Origin: Puccinia triticina
Lineage: Eukaryota > Basidiomycota > Pucciniomycetes > Pucciniales > Pucciniaceae
Assembly: GCF_026914185.1 (NCBI RefSeq)
Contig: NC_070572.1
Span: 1,922,001-1,986,000 of the forward strand
Direction of reading: 5' to 3'
DNA length: 64,000 nucleotides
Under the pieces are notes generated by a model. The model searched no databases. It saw nothing but the letters and a program-made list of their open reading frames with translations, and had not been told where the DNA came from. This document shows, piece after piece, positions 1 to 10,063 of this stretch. The translations under genes and the position numbers were made by a program. The first letter of the stretch is position 1, and each line of letters opens with the position of its first letter.

Positions 1-2608
1 ATGTTGACAGTATCTTCTTGGCGTAAGTGTTTTGCGAAAGACGAATTGAGGAATTCACTACTTCTATCTTCATCCCGAGGAGATGTTTAAGTGGACCTAG
101 ATCTTCCATGAGATATCTGGAATTTATGAGTTTCTTGAACCTGGCAACATCTTTGCTGACGATGACCATGTCGTCCACGTAGACATGAACCCAGCATCGC
201 CACCTGGGATCATCCGAGACGAAGAGACACGGATCCGCTGGAGATGGAGAAAAATTGATTGACTTGAAGAAACCCGACAACTCGTGATGCCAGACCCTCG
301 GTGCCTGTTTCAACCCGTAGATGGATTTCACCAGCAACAAACATTTACCTTTAGGAAGAAACAAACCGGCTGGAGCACGCAGGTATATTGTTTCGTCCAA
401 TTTCCCATTCAGAAAGGCGTTCTTGACGTCCATTTGATGAATATCGAAACCTTTGGAAAACCCCATTGAAAGCAACGCTTGAAGAGTAGTTGGCCTGCCT
501 GTTGGCGCGAAAGTTTCGGCGTAGTTCAAGCCCTCAATTTGGAAGTTACCAGCGGCACAAAGCCTAGCTTTGAACTTTGATAACTGACCGTCTGCATCGT
601 ATTTCTTCCTGAAAATCCAGACTGTGTTCAGAAGCTCCACTCCTGCTGGTATGTCTACCACCTTCCATACACCCAGCCGATCCATAGCAGACAGTTCTGC
701 CTCGATGGCTTCGACCCAGCTCGCCGAGTTCGGATCTTTCATAGCCTGAGTGTATGTTTTTGGAGCCTCAGACGTCTGATCAAAGAACTGCGCTCCAGCC
801 AAGAAACACTGAACATGAAAGTCGAAATCCTCATCTGCAACTGCAATGTGAGCTCGTCGCTTAGAGCATAAGATGTTACTTTCATCGATATCAGCCGAAA
901 TGTCTTTTGGAGCCTTCTGATTCACCGGCTGCAATACTATGTCGAAACCGGGGCGAGAGGAACTCGAAGGACCGGAAAATGGAGGAGGCGGAGGCGGAGG
1001 GTGAGGCGGAGGCGGAGGGTGAGGCGGAGGAGTCGAAGGAGGAGGAAGGGGATTTGACGGATCACTCTGATTGGCTTGCTGTTCCGGAACCCTCAGTTGT
1101 CGTTCAATTTCGAGAATGGAGCCGTCCGATGTTCCATCATCGACAGGTCCAACTTCAGGAGTAGTAGATTCGTCCTCAGATTGAAAATCTTCAGATAGAA
1201 GAGATGATGGAGAAATTAGGCCAGCGGGATCGAACGAGGAGATTCCTGGATAAAGAGTCTTGTCAAATTTGACGTCATGACTCAACTCCACACGTTCATC
1301 CTCTCTCAGGATGCGCCAGTTATGCAACCCTAGCTGATAGCCAATCATTATTCCCTTCACGGATGTGTCGGAGAATTTTGAAGCCCTCTTCACCTTTGGC
1401 AAGTTGACATATGCTCGACACCCGAACGGACGAAGGCGAGAGTAATCAAAGTCTCTTTTGAACCATAGTTCATACGCCGATACCCATTTTTTCTTACGGG
1501 TAGGAGTGACGTTCTCAAGGAAGACCGCCGTCTCGACCGCAAAACCCCACAGCGAGTGCGGGAGATTGGCTTGTTTGAGCAATGCACGAGCTTTCTCAGT
1601 GGTAGTCCGATTTCCTCTCTCAGCGACAGGATTTTGCTGAGGAGTGTACGGAGCAGTGATGTTCGATGAGATGCCCTTGGACTTGAGAAATTCTTTGAAG
1701 TCATTGGAATTGAACTCGCCACCACCGTCGGTGGTAATGTTTTTGATTGGACGAGCATGCAGAGTGGTGACATTGAGATAGAATTGCTTAAAGAAATCGA
1801 GAGCCTCGGATTTCTTCTTTAAGAGATAAACAAATTTATAAGAAGAAAGTTGATCGGTTATTTTAAAATAGTATTCAAAACCGTCAGATGTGGGAGGATT
1901 GATACGACCACTAAGATCAAAGTGAATGTACTCGAGACAATGAGTAGATATAGGAAGATTGCCAAAGTAAGGCAGTCGATGAGACTTCGAAAGAGAACAA
2001 GCCTCGCAATTTAATTGCACGTCGGATAGATTAAACATCTTCTTCAAGGAGTTGTTGCTTGGATGCCCGGCTCGCCTGTGAAGAAGTTCAATATGAGATT
2101 GACTGCTAGACGAGAGCTTGAGCAATGGAATGGACTTGCCTTTGACAATTTCGATCTTGATGAGAAAGACATCTTGATCGTTGAGTTTTGCGTTGAAAAT
2201 CTTTTGTCCTTCAAATGATAGATTTGCGGTAGTTGGACCAGTGCGGACTAAATCCATACCTCGACGAAACAGGCGACCTTGACTGATGAGAGTGCCGACC
2301 AGTTGGGGAACATGCAAGAACTCAAGCTTGATGGACTCGCCGGTTTCAGTCTTGACGTAAACGTTCCCCTTTCCCGGACAAGTTATGGTCTTCCCATCAG
2401 CCAGCTCGATCTTGCATTTTGCATTGGTCGAATAAGTCAAAAAAGCTTCTCGATCCGAGATCATGTGATGAGATGCACCGCTGTCTAAGTATGCCAAGTT
2501 CGGACCTAGCTTCACAGACTGAGCCTTGCGAACACAATGCCACGCGGAGCCCGAAGAATCTTCATCGGCTTGAGCAGTCTTCGCTTTTGCTTTTGCTTTC
2601 CATTTAGC
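1..2608 (-). CDS. pol: Ty1/copia pol polyprotein (3' part beyond window)
   Basis: Open frame on the minus strand from 2608 to the window edge with no stop seen, so it is truncated only by the window. In order it shows an aspartic protease (LDSGASHHM, about 2480-2500), a GAG-pre-integrase/zinc region (HRRAGHP followed by CEAC, about 2000-2070), integrase core residues (FDLSG about 1915, TTDGGGEF about 1725, VAERGNR about 1605), a long proline-rich linker (about 980-1060), then reverse transcriptase (QMDVKNAFLNG about 430, YGLKQAPR about 320, YVDDM about 175). RNase H and the 3' LTR must lie left of base 1. It shares frame with gag and is separated from it by one TGA. Intactness suggests a recent insertion. 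Confidence 0.93.
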
Positions 2609-3364
2609 TCAACGTTTCTCGAATGCTTCCTTCTGCTTAGGATACAGTTTAAAACATCGGGACTCGGGGTGATCAGATTCGGGATTGTGTTGATTGTCGG
2701 AGCATGTGGCGCCAGACTTGGATGGTTTGGAAATCGTTTTCATGGCGGATTCTTCAGTTTTGATATGAGTGGAAGGATCATCTCTGCTTCGCTTGTCGAG
2801 GAGAGTAAAAGGCGAATCAACTGTAAGAGGCCGACCTTGGATAAGAACTTCGCGCGTGTGCACTAGATTCTTGGGAATCTTGTCGATAATCTGTTCGCAA
2901 AAAAGATTTTCATGTAGCTGAAAGTCCTTCGGAATGCCAATGTTGAGGCCGACAGCAGTGAGATTACTGATATGGGAGGTGACATCGGATATGAACGATT
3001 CAATGTCGGTTCCTTTGAATTTAAACGCCAAGAAGTCGTTGTAGACTCGCGATTGATTTGCGATCTCTTTTGACTCATAGTGAGACTCGAGTTTCAGCCA
3101 CATTGCCCGGGGATTGTTTTCAGTCTCGGCAGTCTTGAATTTTAAGTAGTTCGTTAGACCCATGTACTGCTGAAGAACACCGGAAGTCTTTTGCTTTCTG
3201 GTCTCAAAGGCCTCAGCTAGAGTCGCATCGGTAGGAGGGATTTTGATTGTCGTGACAAACGAGATAAGGTTCTGTTGCTTCAGGTAGGCTTCAACAAGGT
3301 TCTTCCACATCACCCAATTGACATTGGTAAGGGTGGGAAGATTCGGAGAAGATCGATCGTTCAT
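2609..3364 (-). CDS. gag: Ty1/copia gag (capsid and nucleocapsid)
   Basis: 251-codon frame starting with ATG at 3364. The N-terminal part (NVNWVMWKNLVEAYLK) and central part (AMWLKLESHYES) match the copia gag capsid family. The C-terminus carries a variant zinc-binding pattern, C-x4-H then H-x4-C followed by FKLYPKQKEAFEKR, of the sort I recall from rust copia elements. It ends at TGA (2609-2611). The frame is open again immediately after that stop and runs on through protease and integrase, so gag and gag-pol would be made from one frame by stop readthrough, or the TGA is a recent inactivating mutation. The leader of about 40 bases to the primer binding site is short. Confidence 0.92.
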   Translation of the reverse strand: MNDRSSPNLPTLTNVNWVMWKNLVEAYLKQQNLISFVTTIKIPPTDATLAEAFETRKQKTSGVLQQYMGLTNYLKFKTAETENNPRAMWLKLESHYESKEIANQSRVYNDFLAFKFKGTDIESFISDVTSHISNLTAVGLNIGIPKDFQLHENLFCEQIIDKIPKNLVHTREVLIQGRPLTVDSPFTLLDKRSRDDPSTHIKTEESAMKTISKPSKSGATCSDNQHNPESDHPESRCFKLYPKQKEAFEKR

Positions 3365-3404
3365 GACGAATTAGGAATGAGTTGATTGGCAGTTAAAGCA
3401 CCTC

Positions 3405-3417
3405 TGGGCTCATAACC
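3405..3417 (-). promoter_or_regulatory. Primer binding site for an initiator-tRNA fragment
   Basis: On the plus strand these bases read tgggctcataacc, which contains the anticodon-loop sequence of eukaryotic initiator tRNA-Met (GGGCTCATAACC). On the element's strand this is the complement, directly after the LTR. This is the copia arrangement in which a half-molecule of tRNA-iMet primes from the anticodon region rather than from the 3' CCA end. Confidence 0.75.
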
Positions 3418-4005
3418 TAAAGAACGAATGATCTTTGGTTTTCCAACCACGGGCGTTAGTATACAACCGCGAGACTAACGACCTGAGAGCTAAGTGCGAA
3501 CCTTTGGTTTTCCAACCACGGGCGTTAGTATACAACCGCGAGACTAACGACCTGAGAGCTAAGTGCGAACCTGAGTCGACACGAAGGAAATGGGACAGAG
3601 ATGAGTGAGACTCTGACACAATGAAACCAAACAAATCGGATCTTTCATTTCTAACCTTTGGTTTTCCAACCACGGGCGTTAGTATACAACCGCGAGACTA
3701 ACGACCTGAGAGCTAAGTGCGAACCTGAGAAAAACAAGATGAGAAATGAGAACAGGAGAAAGTGTATGAAGATGTGATGAACAGACCTGAGTCAACACAA
3801 AGGAAATGGGACAGAGATGAGTGAGACTCTGACACAATGAAACCAAACAAATCGGATGAAGAAAAAGGAAACACAAAGTTCACGTGTGTAACTATATACA
3901 TCCGATAATCTAAGATAGGTTTCACTAGTGTGGTTGTCTCATTGTTCCGCATCGACTGTTGTGCCGCAGCGGGGTGAAAATGAACTGCTGGACTGTGAGT
4001 TCAAC
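3418..4005 (-). mobile_element. 5' LTR of the copia element
   Basis: Lies between the primer site and the single-copy sequence upstream of the secreted-protein gene. On the minus strand it starts TGTTGAACTC at 4005 and has a TATATAG box near 3893-3900. The inner end at about 3418 does not show a clear CA, so the boundary is approximate. The partner LTR is outside the window, so the target duplication cannot be tested. Confidence 0.65.
3433..3724. repeat. 69-bp repeat, three copies, inside the copia LTR
   Basis: Identical 69-bp units occupy 3433-3501, 3502-3570 and 3656-3724. A second repeat of about 72 bp (from cctgagtc... to ...caaatcgg) lies at about 3570-3642 and again at 3786-3857, so the U3/R region has been rebuilt by nested duplications. 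Such repeats often hold promoter elements in LTRs; that role is inferred. Confidence 0.9.
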
Positions 4006-4058
4006 AGAACATTTTATAGCCCCCCCCCCGCTTAATACAAAAAACAAAATACACCAGG

Positions 4059-4809
4059 ATGCTTGCTCACGGATTTCTCTTGACGGTTTCGTGCTTGTTA
4101 GTTGCCAGGATGGTAGCCTCAGCCGATCCCACAATTGTAAATGTAAGCACAAATCCATTTGATTGGAGGCCTGGTTGAATGTTTCACGGTGATGGTTGTG
4201 TCAGGACTGATGAAGTGACTCTGATTGGGAATGCAACCCTTGGCCTGTGTGCGAACACACTCCGAGTAGCAACTCTGCCGGAAAGGCCAAACGGTAGGAC
4301 TCCTCTTTACCAATGGAGGCGTCACCGGGGTCCAGTTGGACGGCAATACACCGGTCGGCACGCCCAAAGGCAACTGTCGCTGCACAGCTAACAACGCCGT
4401 CTCCTGTAATCCGGCAGCCCTGCTTGACACCTTCTGCACCGATCCGAACAAAGCATGCCCACCCCCCCAATACGTCAATGTAAGCCCAAACTCATTCCAA
4501 TATTGGAAGCCTTGATTGTACTGTTTCCCTGAGAGAGACACTAGATGGAGTATCAGGACTGATGTTATGCCTTTGAAAAACCCATTTCCCTTGGTTTGAA
4601 AACCCTCCGAGTAGCGACTCTGTCTGAAAGGCAAACTCATAGGGGTCCTTGACAGTTATGGAAGCGTCACCTCGGTCCAGCCGGATGGCAAACCGGTTGG
4701 GCCGGCCAGCGGCGACTGTAGTTGCGGCACTTCCAACAAGGTCTCCTGCTATCCAAGATCAGCCCATTCTGGCGCCATCTGCATCGACTTGACCAAAACA
4801 TGCGCTTAA
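4059..4809 (+). CDS. Small secreted cysteine-rich protein with two tandem six-Cys repeats (candidate effector)
   Basis: No single long frame marks this gene; it appears after splicing. Exon 1 is 4059-4142, exon 2 4270-4479, exon 3 4615-4809 (TAA). Both introns (4143-4269 and 4480-4614) begin GTAAGC, end CCGAGTAG, are phase 0 and are similar to each other. The product is 162 aa. Residues 1-22 form a signal peptide (MLAHGFLLTVSCLLVARMVASA). Exons 2 and 3 encode homologous modules: each opens with (Q/R)LC.KG, continues with V(T/S).VQ.DG then C-x-C, and has six cysteines. The two modules differ widely in DNA but keep frame and cysteines, which indicates selection on protein. I do not recognise the fold; apoplastic or host-directed function is inferred only from secretion, size and cysteines. 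The copia LTR ends 53 bp upstream of the ATG, so promoter disruption or replacement is possible. Confidence 0.72.
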
Positions 4810-5317
4810 TTCTTCTGTTCTCCTTCTGCTGTTGTATACTTGCACACTTCTGTTCATCTTTGACATCTTTTTTTTTCCATGTGTCTTTGTCTCTTAAAAC
4901 TTCCCTCAACCACTGGGAGATTTCAATGTACATATAAACTAGTCCAAGATGTTTGCTTCTCTCTTCCGTCAATCCCCTTCACCTTGAATCCTGCACAGTT
5001 AAAAGAACTCCTGCAATGTTTAGAGTGCTTGTGTGTGTGTGTAATGTGAGTAAGAGGAATAGACAAGAATGAAGATCTATGTAATTGTGAACTCTTGACA
5101 AAACCAGTAGTAGTAGCAACTTTGAAAATAAGAAAAATTTAGATCAATGAATTTTTGACATAAATGAAAAACTTAAATGGTTTTTGATTACCTGATAACA
5201 AGCACTGCAAAAAAACTGTGTCCACTGTGAGCAGTTGACATAGGAAGCTTGTGGTGTTACACCAGCCTTACTCAAGGTTTGACTCAACCCAAGCTTCAAT
5301 GCGCAGTCACTGTGCAC
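4810..5317. other. Intergenic, 3' flank of the secreted-protein gene
   Basis: Pyrimidine-rich just after the stop, with a short GT-dinucleotide run near 5030. No coding frame with recognisable motifs was seen. The right part (5150-5317) may be the far side of the broken cysteine-rich frame that the next element interrupts. Confidence 0.5.
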
Positions 5318-5681
5318 AAGGGATGAAACCGGGTCGGGTTTGGGTTGGACAACAGTGCCCAAACCCAACCAGGAATTCAGCGTGAGTCAGATTGGAAAAT
5401 ATGCTGCCTGAACCCAACCCAACATCTTTTGGGTTGGGTTGGCTTCAACAGGTCTTGGGTCAACCCAACCTATTATGTAGGTGCCAAAAACCTCCAATTT
5501 TACTGTTGGAGGCGTCACAGTCAGGTCGCAGGCCAACCCAATGTGAAAATAGGCTGCCCAAACCCCACCTGAAAATATAGCGGGTCTGTGGCGGGTCAGG
5601 TCAAAAGCCAGTTTTTGAGGCAAAAGCCAACCCAACATGGGTTGGGTACCTGGCGGGTTGACCCAACCCACTTTCAACCCT
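5318..5681. mobile_element. MITE, Mutator-like, rich in GGGTTGGGTT
   Basis: The 9-bp direct repeat actgtgcac lies at 5309-5317 and 5682-5690. The ends are inverted repeats: left AAGGGATGAAACCGGGTCGG, right end reverse-complemented AGGGTTGAAAGTGGGTTGGG. The 364-bp interior consists of degenerate GGGTTGGGTT/AACCCAACCC blocks and has no transposase. A 9-bp duplication and long inverted repeats fit the Mutator superfamily. A related right end (cccaacccacttgcatcct) occurs at 48945. Confidence 0.75.
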
Positions 5682-6056
5682 ACTGTGCACCTTACAGAGT
5701 GACTGTGGTGCAATTTTCAATGCCTTCTGCAAGCCTTACATTGTCAGAGCAGTACTTTGTGGTGCAATCAGTTGGATTTTTTATGCACCCTTGGCAAAGC
5801 CCTGATTGTTGTTTGTAGCAATTAGTTTCAGGCAAGGGTCCCAAAAGGTTGATTGCAGCTGGAGAAGGATGCTCTTTTTTTGGCCTTGCCAATATTCTCC
5901 ATAATGGATTCTGGATATTTTTAACCAGTGGTGTTGATATATGGATCTTCCAAATCCGCCTTCTGTTTGTGTGCCAGGTGGAGGAACCTCTGGCAAGCTT
6001 TTGTCTGCATGTAAGGTTGTTCTTGCATCCACAAACTGTTTAAGCATTGGACACAT
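5682..6056 (-). pseudogene. Broken cysteine-rich frame, unassigned
   Basis: Two overlapping minus-strand frames, one about 5781-6056 and one about 5692-5892, read as one protein with a frameshift near 5885. The second is cysteine-rich (QGCIKNPTDCTTKYCSDN). Similar cysteine-bearing sequence (NCSQWTQFFCSACYQ) continues on the other side of the MITE at about 5190-5317, so the MITE probably landed in an older coding sequence. I cannot name the family; a transposon-derived protein is as likely as a host gene. Confidence 0.35.
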
Positions 6057-7440
6057 GTTTTGCAGAAATGGAAGTTGACAGCTCTGTTTATGAAGCTTAG
6101 GGCAAGAAACCCGTCAAAATAAGGGTTTTGGGCCCTAGCACTATAACTGTGCTGATGTAAACACTGGTAATTTAAATTACCAAGCTTGTTACGTGACTAA
6201 TATGGCCACTACAAGGGTTTTAACACTCTGTAACAGAGGAGGAATTGATTATGTAATTAATAATATGTAATTATTAATTACAGGAAATTAATTTGGCGTA
6301 AAAGTAGGTGGTAAGCGCTTAAACTGATTGGCTGCTTGACAGAGGCGGTGGTCTTACGGCAACTACTTATAAGGATAAAGCTTTAAATATGCTAATAAGG
6401 GATTTTTGATGATTTAAAGGGTTTAATCCAGTGGATTTTACGTGCTGGGGATGGTTCATAAGGAAAAGTGGCTACAAATGTAGCAGAGGAGAATATTCAC
6501 GGCAAACTTACAGTTTATGGGCGGTGAATGGTCTGGGGGATCTTTTCCTGAGGGCCAAATAGGCCTCTATTTATAGAGGGGACTTCAGTGGGCGTAAACA
6601 CTGAGTTCTTTTCTCCCTATGGGAGTATCCAGGGGTGTAGCCGTGAAAAGGGCTTGGCTGTGGGTAATTTAATTGTATTGTAATAGACTAATTTCCCTGA
6701 CTCTGTCACATGACATGTTTATAACCAATTGTCATGTGAAAGAGCTTCAGTAGAAGTCTACATAATACTTTCACGGGGTATTTTTACACGAGTAATATTA
6801 CTCATTAATGTACAACAGTTTAATTTTATGTACATTGTTTGTTTTACTAAATTTATGTATGTAATACTATTTTTGAGCGCTTTCTGGGGCCAATTCTTAT
6901 TTATACAATTAGTACATGAAGGAGTAGGAATAAGGGGGTACTTTAAGTGGGTGGCCCCCCTTAATTTATAATGGGGAATCTGATTCTGCAATAATAATTT
7001 AATAATTATTATTATTTACTAAGTTATTGCAGTCTTTTGGATACTTGATGTATCTCTAAGGCTGACAGAAGTTGAGCAGGAATGTTGGCACAAAAGCAAT
7101 GTTGTAATCACTGTGCTGTACTAAAAAAAGCAGTCATTTAGAGAGGCACAGTGTTCAAACCGCTACATCCAAGAGGCATGTAACAAAAACCGTTGGAAAA
7201 CCGCTGGGATACTTGCTATGCACAGCAATTGACTGCTACCCAGGGCAATTAGCAACAGCACAGCAGAAGAAAAAGTCTGTTACGCTATCTGCTAAATCAG
7301 CGGATAGTGGAAGTGTATTGTGTGTTAAATCTCTCTTGACATCATTCAAACCAATTTGTTTCTTCTCTTTCAAACTGCTGCACTACCACTGAAACACAGG
7401 GCTTCAGAGCTACATGCAGGCTTTTTAGCACACAACAAAT
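6057..7440. other. AT-rich non-coding stretch, LTR-like in parts
   Basis: No supported gene. At 6564-6579 cctctatttatagagg is a near-palindrome around a TATA-like core, followed by GC-richer sequence as in LTR promoters. 6230-6290 and 6985-7020 are AT-rich with taattaat runs. No matching LTR pair or target duplication was found, so it is left unassigned. Confidence 0.4.
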
Positions 7441-7572
7441 CATCATTCATTTCCAGGGAAAACAGAAAGTGGTGACAATGTTGCCAATAGGAGGATTGGC
7501 AGGCTGGGTGACTTGGTTCTTGGGCCAGAAAAGTCGGTCCATGGGCTGGGCGACTCCCTTGTTGGGCTGGCT

Positions 7573-7746
7573 GACTTGGTCATTGGGCCGGGCGACTGGG
7601 TTCTTTGGCCAGGTGACTGGTTTTTTTGGCCAGGTGACTGGTTTTTTTGGCTGGGCAACTGGGTTCTTTGGCCAGGTGAGTTGGTCCTTGGGCTGGGCAA
7701 CTTGGCTGTTGGGCTGGGTGACTGGATCCTTCAGCCAGGCGGCTTG
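7573..7746. repeat. 21-bp minisatellite, about eight copies
   Basis: Unit of the form tggccaggtgactggtttttt with variants. Because 21 is divisible by three, several frames stay open through it and encode seven-residue repeats on the minus strand (KKTSHLA-type). Confidence 0.85.
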
Positions 7747-8015
7747 GTTCTTGACCTGTGGGAGCCAAAGAGTTTGGTTGTGTTTGCTGGTTGGGTGCCC
7801 GAGTTTGCAATGGTTGTCCAGCTTCATCATCTGAATTCTTGAAATTGACTTTGATTTCTTTGGCCAAGCCAATGAGGGCAGCGCGTTGGGCCGGGTTCCA
7901 AGTAGTGTGCTGAGCAAGCTCGTTACATTTCATCCAGGCATCAAGAACTGGTTTATATTTGTAGTGAGCAATGGTCATAAAAGAATTCTTGATGACAAGT
8001 TAGTTGAGGAAATTA
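7580..8015 (-). CDS. Hypothetical protein with heptad repeats
   Basis: A minus-strand frame runs from about 7978 to 7580 (132 codons). Its first 60 residues (MTIAHYKYKPVLDAWMKCNE...) are non-repetitive and look protein-like; the rest is the 21-bp minisatellite translated (PSxxAKE-type heptads). A possible short first exon, ATGACCAAGAAC near 8015-8026, followed by a gtaagt...catcaag intron of only 35 bases, would extend it by a few residues. No family recognised. Overlapping frames are equally open in the repeat, so only the N-terminal part is evidence for a gene. Confidence 0.3.
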
Positions 8016-8379
8016 AACTTACGTTCTTGGTCATTATCTCCTGACATGGCCTGATAAGGAGAAAAGGAGATAAGTGATGGTCTGAATTTCTGTTGGCTGA
8101 ATGAGAAAGAAATTGGATTTAATGAAAAGGCCACTTACGTGTGTATGAATATTTTTTACTTTAGTTTATTTGTGGTGGTGGCGGATGGGAGTATTTGGTT
8201 TCTCTCTGCATTGGCAATTGGGAGAAAGCATGGGTGATCAGAGCCTTCTTCAAACACATCTTGGTTGGATCTGTGGTCTTATATCAGGGCCTATTGGGTG
8301 CCCCTAATTGGCCTAGGGCAATAGAATTAGCCACTCTCAAGGACAGGGGAGTCTAGTCTCTCTTGAGTGCGTTGAGGGC

Positions 8380-8950
8380 ATGGCCAGGACCTCTTTGTGT
8401 GCGCCGGGGCTGCAGTGTGGCCCCAGTGTCTCATTGGGGGCTTACTGGGGAACTGGGGGTTTAACAGGCCCTGTGGGTCTCACTGGGGGCTGGGGCCCAA
8501 ACAGGCCCCCCTTGTCTTGGGCTCAGGGGCTTGCTTACCTGAGGTCTGGCGGGTACGCAGGCAGCGGGGGCCTTGGGGGCTTCGGGTGGCACTTAGGGGC
8601 AAAGGGGCTTGCACTGGGCGGGTAAGGGGGCACCTCGGGTCTGGAGGTTGGGGAACGGGGTGACGGGCCCTTTGGGATGGAGTGCAGGAGGCGGGGCTTG
8701 CGTCGGGCAGGCGAGCGAGTCGGGCGGGCAGGTCGAGGGGGTGGGTGGGTGGGTTGGTCTGTCCGGTCGAGTTGGCAGTTGGTTGGTCGGTCGGGTTGGG
8801 TCGCTGGTGGTCGATCGTGCTCGGACTGCCGGGGTTGTGGTGTTGTTTGTTTGTAGGTTTTGGTTTAGCTGGTTGGTGGTGGTAGGTTTCTTGGTGGTTC
8901 CTGGTAGGTTCGGTCGAGGCGAGTGCGACTGTGAGTCGGACTTCTTGTGG
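8380..8950. other. G-rich strand-biased stretch with G-quadruplex motif
   Basis: Plus strand is strongly G-biased over about 550 bases. 8737-8753 reads GGGGGTGGGTGGGTGGG, a textbook four-run G-quadruplex motif. Long frames across it are products of the composition. No gene is supported. Confidence 0.6.
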
Positions 8951-8954
8951 CTGG

Positions 8955-8995
8955 CTTACATAAGAGAACCTGAACTTCAGGTTCTCTTATGTAAG
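8955..8995. repeat. Perfect 20-bp-arm palindrome with 1-base centre
   Basis: cttacataagagaacctgaa, one c, then its exact reverse complement. It sits at the boundary between the G-rich stretch and the LINE remnant. Could be a hairpin-forming end or a recent inversion scar. Confidence 0.95.
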
Positions 8996-9013
8996 CACAT
9001 CCATCCCTCCAGC

Positions 9014-10063
9014 CATGGACGGCGAAGAGCTCAAGGCGCTCCCCCGACCCAAGCCGACCGTCCGACGCGCCGTTTGTGGACAGTTCGGCAACGATGGAAG
9101 ATTTCGAGATGCAACTCCCTCCCCGGCCAACCACCGAACCCCCCTCCTGCAGTCTCCCTATCTTGTTGACCCAGGCGCTCGGCAATGACGCGACCATGGT
9201 GCGGTTTTACTGGACGCCAAGTTCGTGGATCTAGTGTTCCGTCTCTCGGCCAACAACGGGAGGATGATCTAGCAATTGGAGGCCACTGTGGACCCGCTCA
9301 ACGTCAAAGTGGACCCGATGATCAAAAAGCTTCTGAAAACAGGCCCGAAACCCAACGCGAATTCAAGCAAGTCCTTCGTGACTGTGGCATCCGCGGCCCT
9401 TTCTGGCTCCAAGGAAGTCTGAGCCCGAGGCCCGAAATCTGCTAAGTTACCTTTCTTCTTTTGGCTTCCGGATGTCGTCACCACGACAAGTTCTGACTTT
9501 TTTCTCTTCCAAAGGAAGAGGCACAATTATTGGATTAAATTGGGCCAATTTTTTAGGATCGAGACTGGTTGAAGCAACCTCGGTTTCTAGCGAGAACTTC
9601 GGATCGGACCACCAAGCCATTCACGTTCAACCTTCTATGAGACGGCCCGCTCCCACATACCACTGGCAAAGCGCCCAAGTGGTCGGCTTTGGACAACATG
9701 AAACTAGAATCAATATCTGCTAAGTTATCTTTGCTGACCTCCGCGGCTCCTACAGATTGTAACGTGCGAGCGGCCAAAGCAAAACCTTGGTGGTGCCATA
9801 AAGCCCTGGACCCGGTTTTGCGCACTCGCAATCGGGCTTGAAAGTGGATGCTGCTAGCTAAGTCACCCGAAGCTTGTGGCTGTTATAGACAAGGGAATGA
9901 TTGTTTTCTGTTGCTTGTCAAGTCCCTTAAACGGTGCAACTGGAGACGTCTTCTGGAAGACCCAGCGGAAGGCAACCTCTACCGGGTTTGGCAGCTACCC
10001 CCTTGTTTTGGAGACAGATGGCATTTTGGCAATCCGGAGGATCCGCCCAAAAAGGGCTCCTGG
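9014..10063 (+). pseudogene. Degenerate LINE (non-LTR retrotransposon) fragment
   Basis: Read across shifting frames, 9014-9440 resembles the first ORF of fungal LINEs (LDAKFVDLVFRLSANNGR, then a lysine/proline/serine-rich tail). 9480-9720 carries the endonuclease C-terminal signature with SDHQAIH. 9770-10020 has the linker before reverse transcriptase (KPWW-like, then YRVWQLP and GILAIRR). Several stops and frameshifts and a large deletion between ORF1 and the endonuclease end make it dead. It is cut off at about 10064 by GC-rich GGTACC sequence before the RT domain. Confidence 0.6.

Noticed and set aside
5324..5680. Interstitial telomere repeat
   Set aside because: GGGTTGGGTT blocks are not a regular TTAGGG array and the segment has transposon ends with a 9-bp target duplication.
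6160..7010. Solo LTR
   Set aside because: Has a TATA-like palindrome but no matching terminal TG/CA pair with a 5-bp duplication could be found.
8609..9169. 186-codon plus-strand frame
   Set aside because: Caused by G-rich low-complexity sequence and the palindrome; Gly/Arg/Val-rich without motifs.
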